From a bacterium (GTDB taxonomy: Bacteria; Chloroflexota; Chloroflexia; Chloroflexales; Kallotenuaceae): 51,820 nucleotides of DNA. Position numbers and translations under genes: made by a program. Below the pieces are notes generated by a model that saw nothing but the letters and a program-made list of their open reading frames with translations, was not told where the DNA came from and ran no database searches. Location of the stretch: contig JADDQF010000021.1 in NCBI GenBank assembly GCA_016781505.1, positions 1 to 51,820 of the forward strand, written 5' to 3'. Positions 1 through 8,551 of this stretch are shown in pieces; the stretch's first letter is position 1; every line of letters starts with the position of its first letter.

Positions 1-57
1 GCCGTCGCGCAACCATGTTCTTGACATCCAACCTTCGTTCTCGTTTTTGAGGCTAAT

Positions 58-297
58 ATGAGCGTGCAAACACCATCCCGACGAGTAGTTTTGGCGCTGT
101 TGCAGCAGAACGGCGGCTCAATCACGCTTTCCGCCAGCGATCCCAGTGTGGCGGCGCTCCGCCGGCGCTTGCAAGATTTGGTGTCGCATGGCCAGGTCGA
201 GCTAGCAGCACGCACAAGCGCAACAATCACCTACTGTCTGCGTCAAAAGTCCCGTGTCGTGCCGTCCAAATTCCAGCCCTCGGATGCTAATGCATAG
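58..297 (+). CDS. Small protein of unknown function (79 aa)
   Basis: I do not recognise this 79-residue protein. It is basic, has no signal peptide or membrane segment, and its middle (around residues 30-60) could form a small winged-helix-like fold (Leu-Arg-Arg-Arg-Leu-Gln-Asp-Leu followed by a beta-prone stretch), but that is only an impression. The ATG has a GAGG element about 5 bases upstream, and a TTGACA hexamer sits at 21-26, although no good -10 follows it. It stands alone, 229 bases before a response-regulator gene on the same strand. It could be a genuine short gene; composition is like the neighbours. Confidence 0.5.
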   Translation: MSVQTPSRRVVLALLQQNGGSITLSASDPSVAALRRRLQDLVSHGQVELAARTSATITYCLRQKSRVVPSKFQPSDANA

Positions 298-526
298 GGT
301 GTGCGGGGCATAGCCGCAGACAGCACTTCAGTCACGGGTGTTGAAAGCCGCCTAGCTCATCCCCAAATAGTGCTTGACTTCATGCCTAAGCCAGGTACAC
401 TTCGACGCGATGTCACCTACGGCTCACGGCAGTGACGTTTGATGCTTTGGCTCGGGGCGAGCGGCGTGCAAAACGCGCCCGTATGCCGACAAAACCGCAG
501 CGGGTAGGCAGTGCAAGGAGTGTCGC

Positions 527-907
527 ATGACACAGTCACAATCTTCGGCCACGATTTTGGTGGTTGATGATGACTCCGGAATTCGTGAAGCACTAACTGA
601 TATTTTGGAAGACGAAGGCTACGCTGTCCGCAGTGCTTGCGACGGTCAAGCAGCCTTGGATTTGCTCAGGCAACAAGCCGAGCCGCCTGCGCTTGTGCTG
701 CTTGACCTGATGATGCCGCGCATGAATGGATGGCAATTTCGCAGTGAGCAGCGGCGCGATCCGGCGCTGGCGAATATTCCGGTCGTTGTTATATCCGCGA
801 GTGCCAATATTCAGGATCAGGTCCATGCGTTAGATGCAGCAGCCTTTATCCCAAAGCCAATCGAGTTTGATCGCTTGGTTGGCGTCGTAGAGCAGTATTG
901 CAGCTAA
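527..907 (+). CDS. Single-domain response regulator (CheY-like receiver)
   Basis: A 126-residue protein that is nothing but a receiver domain, so it would signal through protein contacts and not by binding DNA itself. The acidic pocket is seen at Asp14-Asp16 (VVDDD), the phospho-acceptor at Asp60 (VLLDLMMP), the switch Ser at 90 (VVVIS) and the conserved Lys at 110 (IPKP). The ATG is preceded by AAGGAG at good spacing. No partner kinase lies next to it; the nearest histidine kinase in the window is about 50 kb away at 50402, so its partner is unknown. It is followed by a 392-base gap before the exopolysaccharide operon. Confidence 0.93.
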   Translation: MTQSQSSATILVVDDDSGIREALTDILEDEGYAVRSACDGQAALDLLRQQAEPPALVLLDLMMPRMNGWQFRSEQRRDPALANIPVVVISASANIQDQVHALDAAAFIPKPIEFDRLVGVVEQYCS

Positions 908-1299
908 CGTCCCGGGAACAGGCCGTTGCCGGGCAAGCGCCTGTTGCTTTGGAGCGTCATCCAGCACCCGGCGCCAAGCCAAACATGCGCTGCGCTTGCC
1001 GAGTGCTGGAGCCTGGTGCTGCCCGATTGGCTGTGCTCTGATCTGGTGGCAGCGGCACAGCCTCACGGACAATGCATCACAAGTGGCACAACCATGTTGG
1101 GGATCGTCATGTGCCGCGCGCCGAATGTTGTCGTATCGTCGGCGTTGTACGTTTGCCCGCTGCTCTGTGCGCACGCATCCATCGGGCTAATCCCCGCTCC
1201 CGCCACCGACTCCTCCACATCCAATATGCGCAAGCATTTCTCCTCGGTCTTATGACGGTGCCTTGCCGCTAGCTGCAAGCCGTGCTATGATCGGGTCCT
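908..1299. other. Intergenic stretch, no gene seen
   Basis: This 392-base gap between the response regulator and the first glycosyltransferase gene contains only short overlapping open frames in several phases, none with a convincing ribosome-binding site or recognisable protein. I see no strong hairpin or promoter in it, but the promoter of the following exopolysaccharide operon must lie here. Confidence 0.5.
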
Positions 1300-2433
1300 G
1301 TGAATGCGTACGGGCGTGTTGCCCTTGTCCATGACTACCTCAATCAATACGGCGGCGCCGAGCGTGTGCTCGAAGCGTTACATGAGCTCTACCCCGACGC
1401 ACCGGTGTACACGTCGATCTACGATCCGGCGGCGATGCCGGCGAGCTATGCACGCTGGGATATTCGCACATCCTGGATGCAGCGAATTCCCGCGTGGCGC
1501 AAACATTTTCGCAAATACTTCCTGTTGTATCCGAGCGCGTTTGAAGCGTTTGACCTCAGCGCCTACGATCTTGTCATCAGCTCATCAAGCGCGTATGCGA
1601 AGGGCATCATCCCCAAACCAGGCGCCCTCCATGTATGCTACTGCCATACGCCGATGCGCTTTGCCTGGCGGACCGACGACTATGTTGAGCGCGAAGCCAT
1701 CGGCGGCCGAGCTAGCGGAGTGCTGGCGGTTCTGCTGACCTTTTTACGCGTTTGGGATGTTGTATCGGCGAAACGGGTGGATGTTTTTGTGGCCAACTCG
1801 CGGGAGGTGGCTGGCCGCATTCGCCGCTTCTATGGCCAACCGGCAGCGGTCATTCCGCCGCCCGTGGATCTCGCGCCCTACACGGCTCTGGCGCCCGAGG
1901 ACTTTTATCTGACGGGTGGCCGGCTCGTGCCTTACAAACGGATTGATTTGGTGGTGCAAGCCTTTACCGCCATGAAGCTCCCACTGGTTGTTTTCGGCTC
2001 CGGGCGTGATCGGGCAAAGCTTGAAGCGCTTGCCGGCCCAACCGTGCGCTTTGTGGGTCGGGTTGACGACGCCGAGCTTCAGCGTCTGTATCAGCGCTGT
2101 CGGGCCTACATCACGGCGGGTGATGAAGATGCCGGCATTCAACCGGTCGAGGCAATGGCAGCGGGCCGGCCCGTGATTGCATATGCTGCCGGCGGCGTGC
2201 GCGAAACCGTGATTGATGGCGTGACGGGCTGTTTTTTTCATGAGCAAACACCCGCAGCGCTCGCCGTCACGGTTGCGCACAGCCGAGCGGCAACCTTTGA
2301 TCCGCTTACGATTCGGCGGCATGCCGAGCAGTTCGGCCGTGAGCGGTTCAAACAGCGCATGGCAGAGTTTATTGCCGAGCAGCGCAACGGAAAATATGAC
2401 GTGCTTGCTTCGCCCGGCAGAGCAGAGCACTAG
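1300..2433 (+). CDS. GT4-family glycosyltransferase
   Basis: A 377-residue retaining GT-B glycosyltransferase that probably adds a sugar to a lipid-linked exopolysaccharide precursor at the cytoplasmic face. The N-terminal domain starts with VALVHDYLNQYGGAERV, the typical GGAE acceptor-side loop of GT4 enzymes. The C-terminal donor domain has the Glu-x7-Glu motif as DEDAGIQPVEAMAAGRPV (about residues 270-288) followed by a Gly-Gly loop (YAAGGVRE). Start is GTG at 1300, the first codon before the conserved N-terminus; no strong Shine-Dalgarno is visible. It leads an operon with two Wzz proteins and a tyrosine kinase, which places it in polysaccharide synthesis. Donor and acceptor sugars cannot be told from sequence. 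Confidence 0.88.
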   Translation: MNAYGRVALVHDYLNQYGGAERVLEALHELYPDAPVYTSIYDPAAMPASYARWDIRTSWMQRIPAWRKHFRKYFLLYPSAFEAFDLSAYDLVISSSSAYAKGIIPKPGALHVCYCHTPMRFAWRTDDYVEREAIGGRASGVLAVLLTFLRVWDVVSAKRVDVFVANSREVAGRIRRFYGQPAAVIPPPVDLAPYTALAPEDFYLTGGRLVPYKRIDLVVQAFTAMKLPLVVFGSGRDRAKLEALAGPTVRFVGRVDDAELQRLYQRCRAYITAGDEDAGIQPVEAMAAGRPVIAYAAGGVRETVIDGVTGCFFHEQTPAALAVTVAHSRAATFDPLTIRRHAEQFGRERFKQRMAEFIAEQRNGKYDVLASPGRAEH

Positions 2434-2451
2434 ATACAGGATCGCAGCACG

Positions 2452-3162
2452 ATGGATTTGTGGCACTATTTCAATATCATCCGGCGCTCATGGTGGCTGG
2501 TGGTGGGGCTGCCCCTGCTTGTGGCACTCGTCACCATCCTGCTGTGGGCGATTGGTCCGGCCCGCTACGGTACGCGTGTGGCCATGTTGGTAACGCAACG
2601 CCCGATCGCAACCAATCAACCGAATGTCACGCTGCCGGACTACAATAATTTCAACAGCTGGGCCGCATCGGAATATATTGTCGATGATCTGTTGCAGCTG
2701 GTGGCCACCCGCCGCTTTGCGCAGGATATCGTGGGGTATGTCAAGCAGCAGCACAACCAAGATTTGGATGTTGAGGCGGTGCAGGAAGGGCTGGAAGCCG
2801 AGCGGAAGCATCGCACGGTGTTCTTAGATGTTTCGGCAGATCAGACCGATCAAGTGATGTGGATCGCCGATGGCGCGGTCGCGGTGCTGCAACAAAATGG
2901 TCTGGCGTATTGGGATCGCAGTGATTCGGCCCAACTAGGGGTGTCGGTGCTGGAACAGCCGGCCGAGGCCGAGCGCGTCAATAACCTGAGTGCGCTCGCG
3001 CTTGATCTGGTGATTCGCACGCTGCTGGCCCTGTTGTTAGCATTGGGCCTTGCATTTTTGCGTCACTACCTCGACCGCACGCTGCGACAGCGCAACGATG
3101 TCGAAGCGCTGGGGCTGGATGTGGTTGGCGCGATTCCGGTTGCGAAAGGAGCAAACGGCTAG
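2452..3162 (+). CDS. Wzz-type polysaccharide chain-length protein (first copy)
   Basis: A 236-residue membrane protein with the two-helix topology of polysaccharide co-polymerases: a membrane segment near residues 14-35 (WWLVVGLPLLVALVTILL), a periplasmic/extracytoplasmic region of about 140 residues and a second membrane segment near residues 183-205. It is short for a Wzz protein but carries the usual N-terminal layout. It begins 18 bases after the glycosyltransferase stop and is followed by a second Wzz gene, so the two may form a mixed oligomer controlling polymer length with the downstream kinase. No kinase domain is fused to it. The C-terminus ends in the cytoplasm with a short tail. 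Confidence 0.8.
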   Translation: MDLWHYFNIIRRSWWLVVGLPLLVALVTILLWAIGPARYGTRVAMLVTQRPIATNQPNVTLPDYNNFNSWAASEYIVDDLLQLVATRRFAQDIVGYVKQQHNQDLDVEAVQEGLEAERKHRTVFLDVSADQTDQVMWIADGAVAVLQQNGLAYWDRSDSAQLGVSVLEQPAEAERVNNLSALALDLVIRTLLALLLALGLAFLRHYLDRTLRQRNDVEALGLDVVGAIPVAKGANG

Positions 3163-3200
3163 GGAGCTGCCTCACAGGTTGTGCCCAAGCCTTAAAAGCT

Positions 3201-3950
3201 ATGCGGTTAGAAGAATATTTGCGCGTTGTGCAAAAGCGCTGGTGGATGATCGCGCTGATCGCATTGACGGCGGCGGCGGCGGCGTATGGCTTTTCCAAGA
3301 CGCAACAACGGATGTATCGCTCGCAGGTGCGCTATGTGGTCTTTATCAATCGGCTTGACTCGGGCGCGCGGATGTTTGCCGAGTCCACGCTGAACAGCTA
3401 CGTCAACCTGATCTATACGCCTGGACGCTTGGAGAGCATCGCGCAACAGCTGAAGATCGACCAGTCCGGCTCGGCTATGATGCAGTTTGTGCGCATCCAG
3501 CCGCAGCCCAACGAGTCGCAGATTGTGATCGAGGCCGATTATTACGATCCGGCGACCTCGCAGCAGATCGCGGATGCCGTTGGCCAGATGTTGAATGCCA
3601 CGGTGGTTGAAAAAAATCGCACGCTGCAGGGCGAAGATCGGTTGAGCCTGGATCCGCCGCAGCCGGCGCAATATGTGAGCTCCAAGCCAAATACCAGGAT
3701 AAATGTGTTGGCTGGCGCGATCCTGGGCGGTATTCTGGGTATATTGCTGGTGTTTGTGCTGGAATACCTGGACGACACGCTCAAAAATGCGGCGGATGTG
3801 GAGCGCTACTCCAACCTGCCGACCATCGGAGCCATTCCCAGTGGTGCTGCTCAAGGTAGCGGTGGGCGGCCACGCATCCGGCCCGTACCGGTCTCCGGCT
3901 TTATCATGCAGCCACCGCAGCGTAACAGGAACATCGACCATGACGAATAA
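3201..3950 (+). CDS. Wzz-type polysaccharide chain-length protein (second copy)
   Basis: A 249-residue protein with the classical Wzz N-terminus (MRLEEYLRVVQKRWWMIALI), a first membrane helix at about residues 14-32, an extracytoplasmic domain, and a second helix at about 170-190 (AGAILGGILGILLVFVLEYLDD) followed by the LKNAADVER element that usually links to the kinase domain in fused proteins. Here the kinase is a separate gene whose ATG lies inside the end of this one, an 11-base overlap that suggests coupled translation. The pairing of an activator membrane protein with a separate BY-kinase resembles Gram-positive CapA/CapB systems. It would regulate polymer length and activate the kinase. 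Confidence 0.88.
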   Translation: MRLEEYLRVVQKRWWMIALIALTAAAAAYGFSKTQQRMYRSQVRYVVFINRLDSGARMFAESTLNSYVNLIYTPGRLESIAQQLKIDQSGSAMMQFVRIQPQPNESQIVIEADYYDPATSQQIADAVGQMLNATVVEKNRTLQGEDRLSLDPPQPAQYVSSKPNTRINVLAGAILGGILGILLVFVLEYLDDTLKNAADVERYSNLPTIGAIPSGAAQGSGGRPRIRPVPVSGFIMQPPQRNRNIDHDE

Positions 3951-4614
3951 AGCCGCCCCCAACCTGTCGCAGCTGGTGGCTCTGCGCGATCCGCGGTCGC
4001 CGGCTGCCGAAGCGTATCGCGCGCTGCGCACCAACATTCAGTTTTCAAGCCTTGACAAGCCGCTCCGCACTATCCTGACGACGAGTACGGCGCCGGATGA
4101 GGGCAAGAGCACAACCGTGGCTAATCTGGCGATCACGATCGCTCAGTCCGAGCAGCGCGTTATTTTGGTGGACTGCGACCTGCGCCGACCGACGCTGCAT
4201 ACGTTGTTTGGGTTGCCGAACGAGGAAGGACTCACCAGCCTGATGCTGCAAGAAGGCGGGCGCGTGCCGCTGCAAAAGACCGAGGTGCCGGGTCTGATGG
4301 TGCTGACCAGCGGCCCACTCCCGCCGCGGCCCGCCGATATTCTGGGCTCCAGGCGGATGGAAGCGGTGATCGCCCAGCTGCGCGAACACGCCGATATTGT
4401 GCTCTTCGACACGCCGCCGGTGAATGCGGTGACCGACGCGGCGGTGCTGGCCACCAAGGTCGACGGCGTGCTGCTGGTGTTTCGGGCCGGCGCGACCAGG
4501 CGGGATCGTGCCGGCGAAGCCCGCCGGCTGCTGGACAAAGTGAACGCCAACATTGTGGGCGTCGTGCTGACGGATGTGAAACAGGAGGACGGCTACAGCT
4601 ACTACGGCAGCTAG
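3940..4614 (+). CDS. BY-kinase, capsular polysaccharide tyrosine kinase (CpsD/CapB type)
   Basis: A 224-residue P-loop tyrosine kinase. Walker A is TAPDEGKST (about residues 48-56), Walker A' is ILVDCDLRRP (about 73-82) and Walker B is IVLFDTPP (about 153-160). The C-terminus is a short Tyr cluster, GYSYYG, the usual autophosphorylation tail. The start chosen is ATG 3940, which overlaps the end of the Wzz gene; the frame stays open upstream, but the conserved EAYRALRTNI element then falls at the normal distance from the N-terminus. It acts on or with the two Wzz proteins to control exopolysaccharide assembly. A strong terminator follows. Confidence 0.93.
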   Translation: MTNKAAPNLSQLVALRDPRSPAAEAYRALRTNIQFSSLDKPLRTILTTSTAPDEGKSTTVANLAITIAQSEQRVILVDCDLRRPTLHTLFGLPNEEGLTSLMLQEGGRVPLQKTEVPGLMVLTSGPLPPRPADILGSRRMEAVIAQLREHADIVLFDTPPVNAVTDAAVLATKVDGVLLVFRAGATRRDRAGEARRLLDKVNANIVGVVLTDVKQEDGYSYYGS

Positions 4615-4641
4615 CCGAGGCGAGAACCCGGTAAACGATTA

Positions 4642-4682
4642 TTGGACCGCGTCGTGTTGTGACGCGGTTCAGTGTTTTTTTT
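4642..4682 (+). terminator. Rho-independent terminator after the exopolysaccharide operon
   Basis: An 8-bp GC-rich stem (ACCGCGTC / GACGCGGT, 4646-4653 and 4661-4668) with a 7-base loop is followed by eight T residues at 4675-4682. It lies 28 bases after the kinase stop and would end the operon that starts with the glycosyltransferase. Confidence 0.9.
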
Positions 4683-4694
4683 GGCGATCCAGTG

Positions 4695-5585
4695 TCATTC
4701 GCGCCCACCGTGGCTTGGATCGTCGAGCAGTACCAGCGCCGCAGTGATCGGCTGGATGGGCTCCACCATTGAGGAGTCGTGCCGGAACCAGCGCGCGTTA
4801 AGCTGCTCAAAAACCTTATCCTGCTGCATCTCGTCCAGCTGCCGGTTCGTTGCCTGGTGCAGCTGATAGGCCGCAATCGGCACCGCCAGTACGTACGGCT
4901 CAAAGGTCAGCGGCCGGGCGATCACGAGGCTAGGATGTTCACTGACGCCGGTCAGGGCGCTTACCGTATCGGTAATCACGGCGTCGAGCTCTCCTCCAGC
5001 CAGCGCGTCCAGTGCCTGCTCAGCTGTTTCGTACGTCGATTGCAGCGTCATGCTCGGCAGGTCTCGGTGCAGCTTGCGAGCCAGGGTATCGGCTTCGCTG
5101 CCGAGGGCCACGCCCACCCTGCGTCCCCCCAGCTGGCTCTCATCTTGGATATTCGCGCCTGTTCCGACGATCAGCAGTTGCCCAGCGTTCAGGTAGGGCG
5201 TTGTGAAGCGCGCGCGCCAGCCTTGCTCTGGCGCGAGCGGCAGCGCAGCCGCAAGCAGATCGACGCGACCTGTACTCAATGCGTCGTAGAGAGCATCATA
5301 GCCGACCGGCACGAACTCGACTTCGAGCCCCAGCCGCCGCCCCAGCTCGTTAACCAGATCGATGTCATAGCCTTGCAGCCGGCCCTCCCGCTGCTCGGCA
5401 AATGGCCGAAAGCCGGGATCGGTTCCGACCCGCAGCACCCCGCGCCGTTGAATCTCCGTCCACACCGGGTCGGCCGCTCCGCGCGTCGTATAGTGCACCG
5501 TCCAAGCGTAGCCCAGCACGACCACCACAGCCACTATGTCCCAGATCCAGCGGTGTTTTCTGTGCACCCCGGTATAGTAACGCAT
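4695..5585 (-). CDS. Family-3 extracellular solute-binding protein, membrane-anchored orphan
   Basis: A roughly 296-residue protein with the amino-acid-binding fold of ABC importers (SBP family 3). After a short basic N-terminus there is one hydrophobic anchor (WIWDIVAVVVVLGYAW, about residues 13-30), with no lipobox or clear cleavage site. The binding domain begins with the typical GVLRVGTDPGFRPFAE, then GYDIDLVNELGRRLGLEVEFV and FTTPYLNAGQ. I chose the internal ATG at 5585 because it places the anchor near the N-terminus; an upstream ATG at 5648 would add 21 residues and neither has a good Shine-Dalgarno. No permease or ATPase is adjacent, so it could be a sensor-like protein or pair with a distant transporter. 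Confidence 0.82.
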   Translation of the reverse strand: MRYYTGVHRKHRWIWDIVAVVVVLGYAWTVHYTTRGAADPVWTEIQRRGVLRVGTDPGFRPFAEQREGRLQGYDIDLVNELGRRLGLEVEFVPVGYDALYDALSTGRVDLLAAALPLAPEQGWRARFTTPYLNAGQLLIVGTGANIQDESQLGGRRVGVALGSEADTLARKLHRDLPSMTLQSTYETAEQALDALAGGELDAVITDTVSALTGVSEHPSLVIARPLTFEPYVLAVPIAAYQLHQATNRQLDEMQQDKVFEQLNARWFRHDSSMVEPIQPITAALVLLDDPSHGGRE

Positions 5586-5735
5586 CGTGGTCCGGGTGTC
5601 GAAGCCAGTCCTGTGTTGTTGTAGGAGAAGCGGCCGCGTGCCAAGCATCCGTTGGTTTATGCCTCCGTGCCCAGCCGCGTGCTATGCTCCACGCGTATCC
5701 AGCTAGCGCAACAACACCGGAGGATTGAGACGATC

Positions 5736-6908
5736 ATGCCTAAGCTGTCTTTCAAGCAAAAGTCTGCGGACGAAAGCGCTCCGCTCAGCAGCTACATTCC
5801 GACCCAGATGGTGGATTACACCTCGCTGCCACCCATCGAAGAAGAAACTGCCATGACCCGGTTCCGCCAGCTGCCGGTCATCGCCCGGATTGTCGCGCTC
5901 CTGCTGCCGCTGTTGTTGCTAGCCGGCGCTGGCTGGGGTGTTTGGACCTACCTGGCACCTCCCGCCCCGCCTGCGCAAGCACATGTTCCCCCGCCAGCCC
6001 AGATAACGGCGATCAAAGCACGCGCCGTGAGTGGCGACTCGGTCAACATCGAGCTGACCATCGAGAACTTGCCCGCCGAAACGACGGCGTCGGCGCAGCT
6101 CGTCGCCGCCGGCCAGCCAATCGAGTGGATCGACGCAGAAAAGAACGCCGAGGCGGTTAAGAACGGGGCCCAAAAGCTGCGCTTCCGCAAAGCCGCTGGG
6201 GCCGTGGTGGTGCTCGATCCGGCCGCGCCATACACGGTAGAGCTCACCATCGACAATGCGGGTAGCCCATTGACCGCCCAAACAGAGCTGGAAGTGCCGG
6301 AGATGGTCAAAGCTGCGTTTTTCGCCGCTCCGGTCGCTGAGGCTTCGCCATCGCCCACGCCAAGCCCCACGCCTGAGCCAACCCCATCGCCCACGCCTGA
6401 GCCCACGCCTGAGCCGAGTACACCGGCCGGACCGCCGACGCTTGAAGTGGCGCTGGATGCAACGCTCTTGATCAGCCCGACCCTCGGTACAGAATCAGTG
6501 GCAAGTGTTGCGGCAGGCACAACCTTCGAGCCGCTGCTGCGTACCGGCGATAACGCGTGGTTCTTGGTGGCGCAGGGCGAGCAGGTCGGCTGGTTGGCTG
6601 CGGATGCTGCGAAGATCGATGCCGCGACCAGCGAACAGGTCAAGCTCGTGAGGCCTGCCGCCGCGGCAGTAACAGCCGGACCATATCTGGGCACGGTGGG
6701 CAACGGTGGCAATATTCGCTATCGGCCAAATGTAAAGACGGGCACCGTGCTTGGTCAGTTGCACGCCGGCCAAGCAATCACCTTGGTGGCCCAAACGGTG
6801 GATGGCGCGTGGTTCAAAGTTGTTGCGCCGGAGGCCGAAGGCTGGGTAAGCGTAACGCTGCTCACCGTTGAAGAAGACGTATTGGCGCAGGTGCCTGTCG
6901 CCAAGTAA
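5736..6908 (+). CDS. Membrane-anchored protein with C-terminal SH3-like domains
   Basis: A 390-residue protein with a cytoplasmic N-terminus of about 45 residues, one membrane helix (about 47-69, ARIVALLLPLLLLAGAGWGV), an extracytoplasmic beta-rich domain (about 85-190), a Pro/Thr/Ser/Glu linker of PTPEP repeats (about 205-232), and two bacterial SH3-like domains at the C-terminus (about 240-305 and 310-385; the second has the usual NIRYRPNVKTGTVLGQL). Such SH3 domains generally contact peptidoglycan or other wall polymers. ATG 5736 is chosen because CCGGAGGA precedes it by about 11 bases and the 28 upstream codons have no such site. A hairpin follows the stop. Role is likely structural in the cell envelope. 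Confidence 0.8.
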   Translation: MPKLSFKQKSADESAPLSSYIPTQMVDYTSLPPIEEETAMTRFRQLPVIARIVALLLPLLLLAGAGWGVWTYLAPPAPPAQAHVPPPAQITAIKARAVSGDSVNIELTIENLPAETTASAQLVAAGQPIEWIDAEKNAEAVKNGAQKLRFRKAAGAVVVLDPAAPYTVELTIDNAGSPLTAQTELEVPEMVKAAFFAAPVAEASPSPTPSPTPEPTPSPTPEPTPEPSTPAGPPTLEVALDATLLISPTLGTESVASVAAGTTFEPLLRTGDNAWFLVAQGEQVGWLAADAAKIDAATSEQVKLVRPAAAAVTAGPYLGTVGNGGNIRYRPNVKTGTVLGQLHAGQAITLVAQTVDGAWFKVVAPEAEGWVSVTLLTVEEDVLAQVPVAK

Positions 6909-6927
6909 GCAGCCTGGTCGTACTCCA

Positions 6928-6962
6928 GCCGACGCCCTTGCGCTATGCGTAAGGGCGTCGGC
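6928..6962 (+). terminator. Hairpin after the SH3 gene
   Basis: A perfect 12-bp inverted repeat (GCCGACGCCCTT / AAGGGCGTCGGC) with an 11-base loop lies 19 bases after the stop codon. No T-run follows, so it may end transcription weakly or protect the 3' end. Confidence 0.6.
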
Positions 6963-7120
6963 CTGTCTGGTGGTTGCAGCGACGGTATCAGGAGCGTGGT
7001 AGCCGTTTGGCCTGCTGAGCATAGGCCAAAAACGGTTTGCATCTCGGCATTGATGTCGGTATTATGGAGGCATATAGGCCCCGACGCAATATCGCGCCCT
7101 GACATCACACCCCTTTGCGT

Positions 7121-7140
7121 CGCCTCGCCTCGCCTCGCCT
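7121..7140. repeat. Four tandem copies of CGCCT
   Basis: The pentamer CGCCT is repeated four times without interruption, 31 bases before the start codon of the AAA+ gene and just ahead of its ribosome-binding site. Copy number at such a site can vary by slippage, but nothing shows that it does here. Confidence 0.8.
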
Positions 7141-7171
7141 TAGCACGTGTCCTGTCAGGAGGATATTTGGC

Positions 7172-8374
7172 ATGAGCACCGCACATCAACTCGCTCCACT
7201 TCCCGGCGACGAAATTCCCGAAGGTATGCAGCTGGCAACCCGTGGAACGGCTAATCCCCTCGACGCCATCGAGCAAGATCTGCGCACCGCAATCTTTGGC
7301 CAGAACCGCGCGATCGAAAGCGTCATCCGGGCCATGAACCGCGCGCGCTACGGCTTTGCCGCCGGCAACCGGAACCGTCCGCTGGTTAACTTGATGTTTC
7401 TCGGCCCGACCGGCGTAGGCAAGAGCGAATGTGCCAAGCGGCTGGCCAGTCGGCTCCATCCGGAGGGTGGTGGCTTTCTCAAGGTCGATTGCTCGCTTTT
7501 CAGCCAGGGCCATGAAGTTTCAGCACTGGTTGGCGCGCCGCCAAGCTATGTAGGTCGTGATCAAAAGCCTCTGCTCGACCCGGACATTATTGAGACCGAA
7601 AACAGTGTGCTGCTGTTCGACGAGATCGAAAAAGGCACCTCCGAACTGTGGAATTTGCTGTTGCAGATCATGGAAGACGGCGAAGTAACGCTGCTCAACA
7701 GTGGTCGTACCGTCTCGTTCCGCAACACCATCTTGATCATGACCACCAATGTCGGCGCGAAAGAAATGGTCGATTATCTCGACAAGCGCAACATCGGTTT
7801 CCGCTCCACCCGCCAGGATATGGAGGCGACCGGCCAGCAGATCTTCCAGATCGGTTTTGAAGCGCTGCAGCGCCACTTCCGTCCTGAGTGGATTAACCGT
7901 ATCGACGAAATCATCGCTTTTCGCCCGTTGTCAAGCGCCACGATGAGCCGGATCTTCGACCGCATGATCGACGAGGCCAATGGACAGTACATCAACTACG
8001 GGGTCAAGGTCGATGTGAGCGAGGCGGCGAAAGATCATATTCTGCGCAAAGGCTACAATCCAACCTTTGGCGCGCGCCCGCTGCGCGCCCGGCTGCTCAA
8101 GGACCTTGACGCGCCGCTGGCCGACCTGCTGGCCTCGGGCGGGATTCCCCAAGGCAGCCGCGTGCTGGTGGCCTTTAACGGCAACGAGACATTTGGTGAA
8201 GAGCTGTCGTTCTACTTCCAGCCCGATGCCGAGCTGGAGGCGCAAGGTCGGAAGCGCCGTGACACAGCAGCCCAGACCAAGAAGCGAGCGACCGCGCCGC
8301 AGGAAAGCAAATCGCCGCCATCCTCCCAGGGCCCGGCAATGGCCAAGTCGATCGACGGCTCACATCGCCGCTAG
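7172..8374 (+). CDS. Single-ring AAA+ ATPase resembling the D2 ring of ClpB/ClpC
   Basis: A 400-residue AAA+ unfoldase-like ATPase. It has an N-terminal stretch without a known domain (1-30), then a Clp-type AAA module: Walker A GPTGVGKS (78-85), the pore loop region SYVGRD, Walker B VLLFDEIEK, sensor 1 (TTNVGA), the Arg-finger region FRPEWINRIDEIIAF, and the C-terminal small domain with sensor 2 GARPLRARL. This corresponds to the second ring of ClpB/ClpC/ClpA; the first ring, Clp N-domain and zinc domain are absent. I see no ClpP-binding loop (IGF/L). The tail after about residue 350 is Lys/Ser/Pro rich. ATG 7172 follows CAGGAGG. It may work as a hexameric chaperone on its own; partners are unknown. 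Confidence 0.85.
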   Translation: MSTAHQLAPLPGDEIPEGMQLATRGTANPLDAIEQDLRTAIFGQNRAIESVIRAMNRARYGFAAGNRNRPLVNLMFLGPTGVGKSECAKRLASRLHPEGGGFLKVDCSLFSQGHEVSALVGAPPSYVGRDQKPLLDPDIIETENSVLLFDEIEKGTSELWNLLLQIMEDGEVTLLNSGRTVSFRNTILIMTTNVGAKEMVDYLDKRNIGFRSTRQDMEATGQQIFQIGFEALQRHFRPEWINRIDEIIAFRPLSSATMSRIFDRMIDEANGQYINYGVKVDVSEAAKDHILRKGYNPTFGARPLRARLLKDLDAPLADLLASGGIPQGSRVLVAFNGNETFGEELSFYFQPDAELEAQGRKRRDTAAQTKKRATAPQESKSPPSSQGPAMAKSIDGSHRR

Positions 8375-8397
8375 CCAGTTTCACGTCTCCTCCATAC

Positions 8398-8441
8398 GGC
8401 CGGGTGAAAGCAAGCAGCGCTTTTGCCCGGCTTTGTTTTTG
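8398..8441 (+). terminator. Terminator after the AAA+ gene
   Basis: A GCCGGG / CCCGGC stem (8399-8404 and 8426-8431) whose arms extend inward through AAAGC and GCTTT is followed by TTTGTTTTT. It lies about 25 bases after the stop codon and separates the AAA+ gene from uridine kinase. Confidence 0.75.
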
Positions 8442-8551
8442 GCCTCGTGCTATTCGGCGCGGAATCCAAGCATCACGAGGTTGCTATGTTACAATTCGCC
8501 CAATCTGCCGACGATGCGCAGAGCTGATACTGTGGAAGCTACCAAAAACAT

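Noticed and set aside
926-1278. Several overlapping open frames after the response regulator
   Set aside because: Four frames on both strands are open over the same bases, which is expected in GC-rich DNA; none has a credible start signal.
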